Source: Prostheceraeus crozeri (taxonomy: Eukaryota > Platyhelminthes > Polycladida > Euryleptidae). From it: DNA of 64,000 nucleotides. The notes beneath the pieces were generated by a model. The model was not told the origin of the DNA, ran no database searches, and saw only the letters and a program-made list of their open reading frames with translations. This document shows positions 10,387 through 21,169 of the stretch, in pieces. Positions within the stretch are counted from its first letter, which is position 1. Each line of letters starts with the position of its first letter. The position numbers were made by a program, and so were the translations under genes. The DNA is taken from positions 85,981 through 149,980 of the forward strand of contig CAJQUW010006386.1 of NCBI GenBank assembly GCA_907163375.1, read 5' to 3'.

Positions 10387-10749
10387 TTAACGCTTAGGAT
10401 TAAAGATCCTACCCAAAAGGTCATCTTCTACAGGAGCTAACAGCGGAAGTAACACTGAAAGGAAACCGTCCTTTTGTGTTAGAGTTTTCTTCTTTCTTTG
10501 AAGGGTAACTTTAGGATTGGAGATGAATCGCAATTTTGTAGTATGTCGCTTAAGTAACTTTCGTTGTTGTGGTGATTTCTTTGTCCTCAAACTTCTCACA
10601 TAAGAAACAATTTCTCGAATAAATTAATCATTAGCATGTCGTATAGCATTATATCGCTGATTTCCTTTCATTCGTTGAAGAGCTCGAATGGCCTCAGAAA
10701 ATTTTGAAGACTTTCGACTTTTGCGTTTCGCCATTTTTCTCTTAACCAT
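10387..10749 (-). pseudogene. Polinton A small basic protein with hydrophobic C-terminus
   Basis: The intact-looking counterpart in B (52,889-53,245) has 118 residues: a basic N-terminus, a helical middle with RLMKANQRYN-like text, a KLLKRY segment and a Gly/hydrophobic C-terminal tail ending FGSKR. Small proteins of this build are common in Polintons just upstream of the ATPase, probably virion core or membrane-active components (inference). In A the region is broken in about one place. Confidence 0.6.
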
Positions 10750-10789
10750 TGTTACAACTTGATTTTTCCACATTTGCATAGGTGCTAAC

Positions 10790-11107
10790 TTAAATGACAG
10801 AAGTAACACTCAGAATGAGCTATATCACAGTGACTACATTGACGAAGTTGAATACAGTATCGTATGAAACAGCGCTGACAGAAAGTATGCTCACATCTCT
10901 TAAAGATGCGTTTTTCACTTCCATCCTTTCGCTTACATACATCGCACATATTTCACTCTTGCTAACAACTTCTAAAGCAAGTCTTTTTGAAGACATGAAA
11001 TTGCTAGCCTTTTCTAAATAATAGACACATGTGCAGAAGGAATATACTTCGAGAGTAAGCAGACACAACGCGAAAACCAATTGTGCTACGATCAAGTGCC
11101 ATTGCAT
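10790..11107 (-). pseudogene. Polinton A RING membrane protein
   Basis: The N-terminus MQWHLIVAQLVFALCLL is a hydrophobic signal/anchor segment, then comes a cysteine-containing stretch matching the RING-type domain seen clearly in B (53,254-53,625). RING proteins act as E3 ubiquitin ligases. An element-encoded membrane RING protein could modify host defence, but this is inference. The A copy is broken in about one or two places. Confidence 0.5.
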
Positions 11108-11162
11108 CTTTAAGTTTCTTTTATACAAAGTTGAATGTGAATATGCGAATCGCTTCAATCAC

Positions 11163-11516
11163 TAGACCGCTACTATGATGGTTAAATGCATCAAGACGTT
11201 GAGCAATTTTTCCCATGTCTTGCAAAAATTCTTCGGGATTATCTACAACTTCCATCGAATAAGGAGCAAAGTGGAAGAAACGATCTTCTACCTCTTCTTT
11301 CCCAAAATGATTGAAATGAATTTTTCCAACTTATCTCGCCATTACAATTATATTAGAAAATGTATCCATTAACTTCAAAAATAGAGTGCTAGTATCACCA
11401 ATAACTGATTTGATGTTGATCTCATCTTTATGAAAAGTTATCACATAATCTTGAATAGTTCCCTTTAAGCTTTGTCTATGAAAACTTAATGTTCCACAAT
11501 CATTTGAGAAAGACAT
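11163..11516 (-). pseudogene. Polinton A unknown protein
   Basis: Counterpart of the 118-residue protein at 53,675-54,031 in B. It opens MSFSNDCGTLSFHRQSLKG and continues into a segment with YVITFHKDE. No family recognised. It is conserved between the copies at its start and in order, between the RING gene and the exonuclease-like gene. Broken in about one place. Confidence 0.45.
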
Positions 11517-11602
11517 TATCATCCTTCATCTATCCCACCCGTTGCATGAAAATAACAAATCTCTTCATAAAGCATTTATTGAACGACTTTAACAAGCATG
11601 CA

Positions 11603-12169
11603 TTACAAATTTTGGGTTTGAAACAGATAAAATAGATACAGTTGGTAGCTATCATATAACGAGCAAGAATGACCAAACATTACTGTAGAAGTGTTGAGAT
11701 ATGGAGGAAAAAAGCATTGATTATGAATGTAGCGGCTACAACGAACATTTAAAATAGGAACACTTAATTCCTTAAAACGTTTAGTGACTTCATGATAGTG
11801 TTGATTAACTCTACTATCCCAAGGTGGAAGTAGAATATCATTGATGATTAGATTTGGAAATAGTTTCTTCTCCTTAGTAGGATCATTGCAAAAGATACAT
11901 ACAACATTAGAAGCTGCTAACCATCTTTTAAAGTCAATAAGAAGAGCAGTCTCACAAGAAAAGCCATAGTCTTGCAAGTATTGCGGATTAAGTCCATGGA
12001 TGTGTTTTCTCGTCCAGCTATCAGCGTTGGGATCACACTTGGCATGTTGATGGTAGACACTAACAATTTGATACGACCAATTGTCCATAGCAATAGCACT
12101 GAGCTCCTTTACAGGTTCACCCTTACAATCCATAAAAATGATGATAGATGACTAAAAAGGATATTACAA
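11603..12169 (-). CDS. DEDDh-exonuclease-like protein (Polinton A)
   Basis: The open frame from 12,133 gives 176 residues. It begins MDCKGEPVKELSAIAM, has KHIHGLNPQYLQDYGF in the middle and DFKRWL after it. The C-terminal part has a C-rich and Tyr-rich tail with LYDSYQLYLFYL. The layout (D-x-E-like strand, HIHGL-type second motif, a D/WL helix) resembles DEDDh 3'-5' exonucleases. Just upstream the same frame stays open as SSIIIF after a TTTTTAG acceptor-like site, giving the first beta strand, so the true N-terminus probably comes from a spliced upstream exon. B has the same arrangement. Assignment is tentative. Confidence 0.5.
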
Positions 12170-12221
12170 ATTTTTACTCATCTGATGAAGAGTCCTATAA
12201 CATATTGCAAAATGATGAAGC

Positions 12222-12467
12222 TCATCGATGCTGTTCACGACAAAATACACAAATAACATGATGGTAGCGAAGAAGTAAAATGTATCTGATAAGTCCACGT
12301 CTACGACACTCAAAGCACATCAGCGAATTGTCATAAGGTAGAGATAGGTAAGGACTACTGATTCTCCTTCTTTGGCTTGCGTTTACCGGCAGCATTCTTC
12401 TCTGACTTGCGCTTTGTACCGCTCTCGTTAAGGATTTGATCAATAATGTCATGAACGTCTGGTTGCT
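12222..12467 (-). CDS. small Cys-rich/RING-like protein (Polinton A)
   Basis: This frame has a basic N-terminal half and ends with CFECRRRGLIRYILLLRYHHVICVFCREQHR. The C-x2-C, then H-x-I-x-C-x2-C spacing looks like a RING or zinc-ribbon-type fold. B has the same small protein at 54,701-54,949. It overlaps the end of the larger upstream gene in another frame in B, so these are two overlapping genes. In A they are read together in one open frame. Function unknown; a ubiquitin-ligase or metal-binding role is inference. Confidence 0.45.
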   Translation of the reverse strand, partial: SNQTFMTLLIKSLTRAVQSASQRRMLPVNASQRRRISSPYLSLPYDNSLMCFECRRRGLIRYILLLRYHHVICVFCREQHR

Positions 12468-13136
12468 TTGGTATATATATAGGATGGATTGAGTATACAT
12501 CGATATAGAGGCTAATTTGATATTCTGGCGATAGCCATAATATATTCCACTGATAGTAAAACCAATATTCCAAGTGCCTTCTGCGAGGTCTTCACATCTG
12601 ATGGGTGTCACTTCATCTCCATCCTTTTTATAGTATGAGCACCAATGCGATAGTGGTAAAGAAAGCTTTTTACCATCCCATATCTTTCTATATGGAGTAT
12701 AATTGTCGTCTCTCGCCTTCCATTCCTTGCTAAGGGGAGTAGGGATGTCCATATTTAATGTTGCAAACTCTTCAATAATATCGAGTTGGCGGCGAATGTA
12801 TGGATTCAAAGGAATGACTACGTAGTCCCCATACTGATTGTTCAATATCTTCACTTCAGTGGAAGGAATCATTCCCGTTTGCAATACTATACTATGATCG
12901 TAATAACGTATGGCTTGTCTAAATTTACGCTGTAGTGGGGTAGGATTATGAGCCTTTGTTGTCTCTTCTACTGGCCTCAACATTAGACGATCTGATTGTA
13001 GAGATCCTTGCAACGTCTGAACACTATCTTGTCCTGTAAATGTAGTAGATGTAGTATACTAGTAACCTGAAAATAAAAGAGATGCCATTAAGCTAACACT
13101 CAAGGAAGGAGAGAAAGGAAGGTTCCGACTAACCAT
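12355..13136 (-). pseudogene. Polinton A first gene of the minus cluster (spliced start)
   Basis: This large gene's protein has TPLQRKFRQAIRYYDHSIVLQTGM near its N-terminus, a DIPTPLSKEWKARDD block and an SGTKRKSEK-rich C-terminus. Homologous to 54,861-55,565 of B. I recognise no family. The start ATG at 13,136-13,134 sits exactly before a GTTAGT donor; the 67-bp intron (13,067-13,133) ends in TTTCAG. The same intron position and length occur in B. TATAAATA lies about 100 bp upstream. Broken in about one place. Confidence 0.6.
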
Positions 13137-13233
13137 TACAGATTGATAGTATAATAGGAATGTAGAGGGAGAACGTGCATCCGACACTTGTGCGACTCAA
13201 AGATAGAATGACTGTCACTCCAAAAAACCTCCT

Positions 13234-13241
13234 TATTTATA
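13234..13241 (-). promoter_or_regulatory. TATA box of the minus-strand cluster, element A
   Basis: TATAAATA on the minus strand about 100 bp upstream of the ATG at 13,136. It occupies the same place as the TATATAA of element B (55,736-55,742), just inside the terminal repeat. Confidence 0.6.
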
Positions 13242-14922
13242 GAGAAATGCTGGATGAGATTGAATGTGATTGAATGTGCTCCTCATTGGCCAATAACATC
13301 AAGCTGATTCCAAATCTGGTCTCAGTTTTCTCGTCGATGCTTCGTTCGCCACTGGAGCCCAAAACACAAAACTCAACCTCTGACGGCTCCCTAACATGAT
13401 CAAAAGATTCAATGTCACTCTCAAGCCTCAGCAAAGGACGGTAGGGCCAAACTGTGCTTTCCAATGAATTTGTGGCACTCTAACCTTTCAAACGAGCTAT
13501 TGCACGACTTTCTACGATCTCTAGAACCAAAGTTGGAAGAAACGCTGCCGAGGGGGGATCGAAGTTCTTCGTTGTTTGGCCTATGACTTTGGAAACAAGT
13601 TCCCTAGTCCCAAAATTGGCCAAAAAGCTCAAATCCGCCGTCCATTTTCACGTACGAGTCTTAGTTTAGCCGCTACAGACCAAAACTGACCAATTCAACC
13701 TCTGACGTCTCTCTAACATGGCCACAAGTCTCAAGGTCACTCTCAAGCCTCAGTAAAGGATGGTAGGGCCAAACTGTGCTTTCCAATGACGTTTTGGCAC
13801 TCTTAGCTTTCAAACGAGCTATTGCACGACTCTCTACGATCTCTAGAACCAAAGTTGGAAGAACGCTGCCGAGGGGGGGTCGAAGTTCTTCGTTGTTTGA
13901 CCCAAGACTTTGGAAACAAGTACTCTACACCCAAAATTGGCCAAAAAGCTCAAATCCGTCGTCCATTTTCAAGTACGAGGCTTAGTTTAGCCGCTACATC
14001 CATTTTCTCACTCAAAAACCCTCTGACGGCTCTCTAACATGGCCAAAAGTCTCAAGGTCACTCTCAAGCCTGAGCAATGAAAGATAGGGCCAAACTAAGC
14101 TTTCCAATGAAGTTTTGGCACTCTTAGCTTTCAAACGAGCTATTGCACGACTCTCTACGATCTCTAGAACCAAAGTTGGAAGAACGCTGCCGAGGGGGGG
14201 TCGAAGTTCTTCGTTGTTTGACCCAAGACTTTGGAAACAAGTACTCTACACCCAAAATTGGCCAAAAAGCTCAAATCCGTCGTCCATTTTCAAGTACGAG
14301 GCTTAGTTTAGCCGCTACATCCATTTTCTCACTCAAAAACCCTCTGACGGCTCTCTAACATGGCCAAAAGTCTCAAGGTCACTCTCAAGCCTGAGCAATG
14401 AAAGATAGGGCCAAACTAAGCTTTCCAATGAAGTTTTGGCACTCTTAGCTTTCAAACGAGCTATTGCACGACTCTCTACGATCTCTAGAACCAAAGTTGG
14501 AAGAACGCTGCCGAGGGGGGGGTCGAAGTTCTTAGTTGTTCGGCCCTATGACGCTGGAAACAAGTACTCTACACCCAAAATTGGTCAAAAAGCTATAATC
14601 CGCCGTCCATTTTCAAGTACGAGTCTTAGTTTAGCCGCTACAGACCGAAACTGACCAATTCAACCTCTGACGGCTCTCTAACATGGCCAAAAGTCTCAAT
14701 GTCACTCCCAAGCCTGAGCAATGATAGATAGGGCCAAACTAAGTTTTCCAATGAAGTTTTGGCACTCTTAGCTTTCAAACGAGCTATTGCACGACTCTCT
14801 ACGATCTCTAGAACCAAAGTTGGAAGAAACGCTGCCGAGGGGGGGTCGAAGTTTAAGAGAGAAAAAGTATATATTTGTCGCAATGAAAATCAAAAATTGC
14901 GGAGACAATTATGAAAAAACAG

Positions 14923-15378
14923 TTATTTGCAAGTAAGGTCAGAGAGACCATTAATGACCAGAGAGCTTAAAACGACGAAGCTATTTTGCCGGCGATTGGT
15001 AGTGCACATTGGGACCAAAACATGTTTTCGTATAGATTTAGGAATAATGTAACACAACTGATGTCCGGGGTGCAAGTACTTGTTGTAGAAGCTTTTAAAA
15101 GCCGCCAGTCTAATTACATGAAATCTTGTCATGTCATTGCCACAAGAACATTGTGGAGGGCAAATCAATCGCCTTCCTCGTTTATACAAACTGTTGATAA
15201 TATGATTAATTTCGTAACTGAAAACACCAAATAACTGAGTACAATGCATGACTAAATTTTCTATTAACATGTGGAAAATCAACCACAATTCGTCATGTTG
15301 TAGAACATCCTTCAAAATTTTCAAAAAATATAGACGTTTTGAGCATCTTTTTAGCAATAAACTGAAATGGGATCCCAT
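14923..15378 (-). pseudogene. LINE ORF2 C-terminal segment
   Basis: A 151-codon frame overlapping the RT piece. It has FLKILKDVL, then CSCGNDMTRFHVIRL and the terminal TTNRRQNSFVV block, which in CR1/L2-like elements closes ORF2. The 3' UTR after it is only about 70 bp to the insertion edge. Confidence 0.7.
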
Positions 15379-16679
15379 TTTAAAGTTTCATTCCACACAA
15401 CACCAAGTAATTCGCATTCGCTGACAATTTCAAAAGGGAAAGGAAAATACATCTCAAAGTTTTTCTTTCTTATACAAACACATTTTGTTTTTGACAAATT
15501 CAATTTCAGATAATTCTTTTCTGCCCAATCATTTATAGTATAAAATTCAGATGTAATCATTTCGATAGATCCAGGTACATCAGATTTAAAAATTGGACAC
15601 ACTTGAGACACGTCATCAGCATACATGATTTATGATGTGTTATGAGACAGGGACATTATGTCGTAACAATACAAAATGAACAAAAACGGGCCCAAAAGGG
15701 AACCTTGAGGAGCTCCGCTAAGCACCTGCAACTCTGAGCTAACAATTGACCCAAATTTGACCCTTTGATAACGATTACTTCAGTAAGAAGACATAAACTC
15801 AACAAAACGTATAGGGAACTGAAGAAGTCTTAATTTCTGAAGCAATACTTTGTGACTGATGGTATCGAAGGCCTTTGAAAAATCATAATTCAAGAGCATG
15901 CCACCAGTAACATCAGGTTTTTCTAACAATTCTGTAATAATATGATGTAAGGTAACAAGACTGGATGTTGTACATGAATTTCCTTTATCAGGAAATTGAA
16001 AGCTGGGTACACGTTCATAGAACGCAGTCCGCATGGTCGAAAGTATATGATGTTCTAAAAGTTAAGCCGGGACACTTAAAAGTGTGATGGGTCGAAGATT
16101 TTCGAAAGAGACAGGAGAACATTTCGGAATCGGAGACACAATACATTTTTTCAAATATTTTGGAACATAACACTGAATGATGATAGAATTTATTATGTTA
16201 CACAGTGGCTCACAAATATATGGCGACGCTAACTTATAGAAACGGTTGCAAATTCCGTCAGAGCCCGTAGCTTTATTAGTAGACAAGTTCTCTAAGAACA
16301 GAAAAACATCATGCGGGCTAGTTAGGGGACACCAATCATTATCATTGTGATTTGAAGTTGTGTCAGATGAATGGTATGGAAAGCGGTCTTCCGAGTGAAA
16401 ATGTTTTGCAAAAGATTCATTGATAGCATTAGCTGCACTCATGGCATCAGAAAACTCATGTAAAATAGGAGCTAAAGGATTTTTCACATTATTGCCTTTG
16501 ACATCAGATACTACACTCCAAATGTTACGAGATGATCTTCTTGACCTCTCAATCCAAGACATTTTAAACTTCTTGATTTCTTCTTTACATTTATGTTTAT
16601 AGATATTATACATATGAAAATTTTTACAACGATATGCAAACCATCTTTTACTAATCAAATCTTTTAAGTAAGCTGACAT
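15351..16679 (-). pseudogene. LINE ORF2 reverse transcriptase domain
   Basis: Three frame pieces on the minus strand: 16,062-16,679 has the fingers motifs (NKATGSDGI, SPIPK, LRPITLLS); 15,780-16,034 has DFSKAFDTISH; 15,351-15,626 has the MYADDVS active site. Between the last two, SLLGPFLFILY is visible. Stop codons and frame changes separate the pieces, near 16,050, 15,780 and 15,630. Confidence 0.85.
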
Positions 16680-16685
16680 CCAGGG

Positions 16686-17501
16686 TTAGTCACGAGTAGA
16701 CATGGCAATCGATTTACTTGGGATTGCAGATAAACATGATTGAAACAACGTGTAAAATATTTCAAGCTTTTTATCCAGATCATTACCATGATACAATTCA
16801 TGAAAGGAACACATATTTAAGCGAGTGATAAAGTCCGCAATATGACAACTCTTCAAATCATATAAAGTACGATATTCCTTACAATCAGTGTTAGTGTCAA
16901 TGATCACTGGGGATTGAAGTATTTGGCAATGTGAGCCTCTACGTCTTGAAGTCAATGGAGGACCAACTGAAGCATCCATATATATTTGGTCTAAAGAACG
17001 GCTTACTAGAAAACGATCTAGTATCGAAGTACCTCGAGGAGGCACTAGCACCTTGTCAAATAGATCATGAGAACTTTGTAGGAGAGATGTATCAAAGTGA
17101 TTCAGATCACCACAAAGAATAACATGAATATCAGAGAATACAACAGTTACATCATCAATGAATTCAATTAAATAATCAGATATCTCTGTCGAAGAAGCTA
17201 CACACCTACTCACATCGGGTGGAATATATAGGGCAAGCAAGAGATGATGCGATGAGCCAAAACGAAATTGCACGATTATATATTCGCATGAAAGTTCACT
17301 GAGGCAAGAAGCAATTAGACGTTTCACTTTGACAGAAGAACGTAGCCACAAAGCTACTTCACCACCAGAGCGTCCAGTTCTATCACATCGCAATAAATGA
17401 TACCCATTTAAAAGAAAAAGTGAATCATCATGATTATCATTTAACCAGGTTTCGGTAACTACAAAAATATCAGGATTGAGAAAGTCCTTAGTTATCCGCA
17501 A
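16686..17501 (-). pseudogene. LINE ORF2 APE endonuclease domain
   Basis: Residues include VVTETWLND (catalytic Glu), RSGGEVALW, VILCGDLNHFD (catalytic Asp-Asn) and a GSHCQI region replacing the usual SDH end. This is the apurinic-like endonuclease that nicks target DNA. A 271-codon frame ending in a stop just before the RT part; the full ORF2 would be continuous in a live element, so this is broken. Confidence 0.8.
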
Positions 17502-17571
17502 ATTTTACCATTTTGCCAGGAGTGGCAATTGAATGAGCATTTAACAGTAGTATTGATGGTGCCTGGAGACG

Positions 17572-18147
17572 TCAATCACTGGTTCTCAAAATAATCTTAC
17601 CATTCTTGATCATAACATTTTCCCCATTGTCGCGACGACATTTTAATTCCTGTCTCAAATTTCGTTCCTCCTCTTGCTGCTGCGGGGTTAGATCAGGCTT
17701 TAAAAATACCTTTCGAAACTGATTGGTGTCAGAAAGTTTGCCCAATTTCGGCGCTGCTCGCAAGATGAGATCTCTATTCATTTGTGACGAGAGAATTATT
17801 TTCATAGGCCTTGGTTTCTGTCGAGATGTTTTGTTGCCCAGTCGGAAACATCTTTCCACTTTAACATCTTCAATGCCAATTTTTGAGAAGATATTCAATG
17901 CATCTTCTTTGTCGCAATTAGCACCTGGTGCATTCGTAGTTAACTGCTCAGGCATACCGAAAACAACAATGTTGTTCTTACGATGCTCCCGCACTTGTAA
18001 CTCATTCAGAACATCAGTCTTGAGAGTACTATGAATGCTCTCGCTTACCATGACCAAATTCCTCTCCCATTTAATTTCAGCCTCGGCAATGAGCCGCTTG
18101 CTTTCAGAAATAAGTTCCCTCCTGATATCCGTAATCGCATCAGACAC
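17572..18147 (-). CDS. LINE ORF1-like protein
   Basis: This protein has 191 residues. The N-terminal part is helical (RRELISESKRLIAEAEIKW), probably coiled coil. Then comes REHRKNNIVVFGMPE, the start of an RRM-like fold found in ORF1 proteins of CR1/L2-like LINEs. It is followed by a block with CFRLGNK and RPMKIILSS and a C-terminal helix. Such proteins bind the LINE RNA. The frame is open from MSDAITDIRRE, but the coding sequence may extend further upstream in this frame. Confidence 0.65.
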   Translation of the reverse strand: MSDAITDIRRELISESKRLIAEAEIKWERNLVMVSESIHSTLKTDVLNELQVREHRKNNIVVFGMPEQLTTNAPGANCDKEDALNIFSKIGIEDVKVERCFRLGNKTSRQKPRPMKIILSSQMNRDLILRAAPKLGKLSDTNQFRKVFLKPDLTPQQQEEERNLRQELKCRRDNGENVMIKNGKIILRTSD

Positions 18148-19582
18148 GGCATCAGCTACAATTTTTTCAGAGAGGACGAGGAAATCGATGGATTTTGGTC
18201 CGCCACATCAGCTGCATCTTTCAGCACTGAAACTCACTGCTTCTTTGTTAATTTGTCTAACTGTGAGACAGACATACGACGCACAGTCTCAAAAGATAAA
18301 TCGCCTCCGTCAGCCATGATATCACAGCAAGAATTACAAAGCCACAAAAATTTATGAAACTATGCAACGGGAATCGAACTCTTCAAGGTTCAGGTGGTTT
18401 GTCGATGAGAAAGTGTTCCAGACAACACGGCCACTGAACAGAACTGTCGATTGTTGTTTGCACAACCAAGAAAACGTTAGGTTGAGGAAGAGGAGGTGGA
18501 GTAAGGTCACAATTTATCGCAGCAATATTTTCCCTGCAGAATTTTTTCCCTCAGAAGGGAAATTTTTGGGCACTACTAACGCGGGAAACTGATTGCAGTG
18601 ATGAATTTGAGAGCACGGAAGACGTTGTAGCAGCAGCACTTAATTCAGATTGCGGATGGAGGCGAGATGGGAGAAGTGATGATGTTTACCGAAATCAGCG
18701 CGAACAAGGGGAGAATAAATGTAAACAAGTACTCTACACCCAAAATTGGCCAAAAAGCTCAAATCCGCCGTCCATTTTCACGTACGAGGCTTAGTTTAGC
18801 CGCTACACCCATTTTCTCACTCAAAAACCCTCTGACGGCTCTCTAACATGGCCAAAAGTCTCAATGTCACTCTCAAGCCTGAGCAATGAAAGATAGGGCC
18901 AAACTAAGCTTTTCAATGAAGTTTTGGCACTCTTAGCTTTCAAACGAGCTATTGCACGACTCTCTACGATCTCTAGAACCAAAGTTGGAAGAACGCTGCC
19001 GAGGGGGGGTCGAAGTTCTTCGTTGTTTGGCCCTATGACGCTGGAAACAAGTACTCTACACCCAAAATTGGCCAAAAAGCTATAATCCGCCGTCCATTTT
19101 CAAGTACGAGTCTTAGTTTAGCCGCTACAGACCAAAACTGACCAATTCAACCTCTGACGGCTCTCTAACATGGCCACAAGTCTCAAGGTCACTCTCAAGC
19201 CTCAGTAAAGGATGGTAGGGCCAAACTGTGCTTTCCAATGACGTTTTGGCACTCTTAGCTTTCAAACGAGCTATTGCACGACTCTCTACGATCTCTAGAA
19301 CCAAAGTTGGAAGAACGCTGCCGAGGGGGGGGGTCGAAGTTTTTCGTTGTTTGGCCCTATGACGCTGGAAACAATTACTCTACACCCAAAATTGGACAAA
19401 AAAGCTCAAATCCGTCGTCCATTTTCACGTACGAGGCTTAGTTTAGCCGCTACAGCCATTTTGTCACTCAAAAACCCTCTGACGGCTTTCTAACATGGCC
19501 AAAAGTCTCAAGGTCACTCCCAAGCCTCAGTAAAGGAAGATAGGGCCGAACTGTGCTTTCCAATGAATTTGTGGCACTCTTT

Positions 19583-20149
19583 GGCTGGAGACGCACAGGA
19601 AAAGCCGCGGACATAAGCCGCCAGCCGTTTGGGAATTCCAAAGAAATGAACACATATAAATGAATGAGAGCAGGCACACAAGAACAGCCGCTGACAAAAC
19701 CCGCCAGCCATCAGCCGTGTTCCGCGGTTATTTACTGGGCACACAGGAAAAGCCGTTGTTCACCAACCGCTGACGTTTGAAGACGCCTTTTTATGAAATG
19801 AACATGTTCATTCTGCGGCTTGCCCTTGGCAAGTGTAAGAGAAGAATTTATAAATAGATGTATGGTGTTGAGGTGACGGACGTGAAAGAGCCAATCAGGT
19901 AACAAGTAATTGTTATTGTCAAATGCCTAGCTACTACGTCATACTCATTCTTGCTTCCAACTGTTTATAAATAACCGCTGTAGTGACGGGGAATCTCTAC
20001 ACGGCTGAAGTACTGTTCAACAATGGTTCAACCGCAGTCGACTGCAGAACACGGCTTGTGGAACAAAGCTTGTGTCAGACGGAATTGCATTTGCGGCTGA
20101 ACCGGACTTTTCGGTTAGTGTCCGCGGCTTTTCCTGTGTGCCTGTAGCC
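19583..20149. mobile_element. Harbinger-like non-autonomous inverted-repeat element
   Basis: A 567-bp insertion splits a terminal-repeat unit of element A. Its ends are inverted repeats of about 30 bp (GGCT..AG.C.CACAGGAAAAG and its complement). The core CACAGGAAAAGCCG recurs inside near 19,742 as a subterminal repeat. The flanking triplets are TTT and TTA where the uninterrupted unit reads CTCTTAGC, compatible with a 3-bp TWA-type duplication as in PIF/Harbinger. No open reading frame of its own. Family assignment is tentative. Confidence 0.6.
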
Positions 20150-20922
20150 TTAGCTTTCAAACGAGCTATTGCACGACTCTCTACGATCTCTAAAAGCAAA
20201 GTTGGAAGAACGCTGCCGAGGGGGGGTCGAAGTTCTTCGTTGTTTGGCCCTATGACGCTGAAAAACAAGTCCCCTAGTCCCAAAATTGGCCAAAAAGCTC
20301 AAATCCGCCGTCCATTTTCAAGTACGAGGCTTAGTTTAGGCGCTACAGCAATTTTCTCACTCAAAACCCTCCGACGGCTCTCTAACATGGCCAAAAGTCT
20401 CAAGGTCACTCTCAAGCCTCAGTAAAGGATGGTAGGGCCAAACTGTGCTTTCCAATGAAGTTTTGGCACTCTTAGCTTTCAAACGAGCTATTGCACGACT
20501 CTCTACGATCTCTAGAACCAAAGTTGGAAGAACGCTGCCGAGGGGGGGGTCGAAGTTCTTCGTTGTTCGGCCCTATGACGCTGGAAACAAGTACTCTACA
20601 CCCAAAATTGGGCAAAAAAGCTCAAATCCGTCGTCCATTTTCACGTACGAGCCTTCGTTTAGCCGCTACATCCATTTTCTCACTCAAAAACACACCTAAA
20701 CCACACCTACACCCATGAAACTCAACATGTCGACGCAGAATTTCATCAGGAAGCCAAATCTAAACACAAAGCACACCTACAAACACTCCTACACACCAAA
20801 AACATAGACCGCCGCCCAAGAACAACTACGACGGTCGACCCAGAACCACAACAACCCATGTCACGCTCCAGAGGGGGGGCGCTGTGCGCATTTGGGAGGA
20901 TTCCTTACTACTTATATCTTTT

Positions 20923-21169
20923 TATTCTCACCAACATATCTATAATCAACTCCGCTGTTGTTAATTCTATCCCTCATAGTGTTCTTAGAGTCAGAGGCTA
21001 CGTCGGTATCAGCAGTGCTATCATTAATATATTTTTGTTACTCTCTAGAAAATTATTATTCAGCTTTTCGGATGCCGGCTATCCCTTTGTAAGGTGGTGC
21101 TCGAATGACGTCTCTTACTTAACCATTTCTATTAACGACTACCATCCATTGATACGCTTAGGTCTTGAA
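20923..21169. other. spacer right of Polinton A, no gene seen
   Basis: AT-rich sequence after the element terminus. An open frame from 20,858 crosses the element boundary and has no recognisable content, so I do not call it. Confidence 0.4.

Larger units (their letters stand above)
14854..18722 (-). mobile_element. CR1/L2-type LINE nested in Polinton A terminal repeat
   Basis: This is a non-LTR retrotransposon inserted in the 321-bp array. Both junctions can be read, because the array unit stops after TCGAAGTT and resumes at AAACAAGTACTCTAC, with about 27 bp of the unit missing. Order on the minus strand: a 5' region of about 570 bp, ORF1-type protein, APE endonuclease, reverse transcriptase with YADD, and a C-terminal segment with the TNRRQNSF-type block typical of CR1/L2-like ORF2. 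No poly(A) tail is visible. ORF2 lies in several frames, so the copy is dead. The insertion postdates element A. Confidence 0.85.
1..20922. mobile_element. Polinton/Maverick element A, partial
   Basis: This is a virus-like DNA transposon fossil. It carries family B DNA polymerase, chromodomain integrase, adenain-like protease, A32-like ATPase and capsid-type genes in the same order as element B. Its left end lies outside the window. The right end is placed at 20,922, where CTTACTACT, the reverse complement of the AGTAGTAAG that begins elements B and C, closes the terminal repeat. The six bases after it are TATATC, the candidate target duplication. Many genes are broken (roughly ten to fifteen breaks in all). 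The terminal repeat has taken a LINE and a small inverted-repeat element. It looks older than B. A complete copy would probably be near 30 kb without the nested insertions. Confidence 0.9.
13306..20922. repeat. right terminal repeat of Polinton A with 321-bp tandem array
   Basis: The inner edge matches the inner edge of B's terminal repeats (GATTCCAAATCTG). The repeat holds about nine copies of a unit that carries GCTTTCAAACGAGCTATTGCACGAC followed by CGAGG and a run of G. Successive units around 13,822 and 14,143 are exactly 321 bp apart and nearly identical. Shared core words show it is the same family as B's repeats but a different subfamily. Without the nested LINE and small element it would be about 3.2 kb. 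The end is CTTACTACT at 20,914-20,922. Short open frames here are translated repeat, not genes. Confidence 0.85.

Noticed and set aside
14340-14365. Possible histone-like stem-loop in the A terminal repeat (GGCTCTCTAACATGGCC)
   Set aside because: Only a three-pair stem can form, the loop is too long, and it lies behind no gene; similarity to the true stem-loop is superficial.
13776-20718. Repeated short open frames (60-117 codons) with identical proteins, e.g. starting MHDSLRSLEPKLEE
   Set aside because: They are translations of the 321-bp terminal-repeat unit of Polinton A, repeated with the same period; no independent coding signal.
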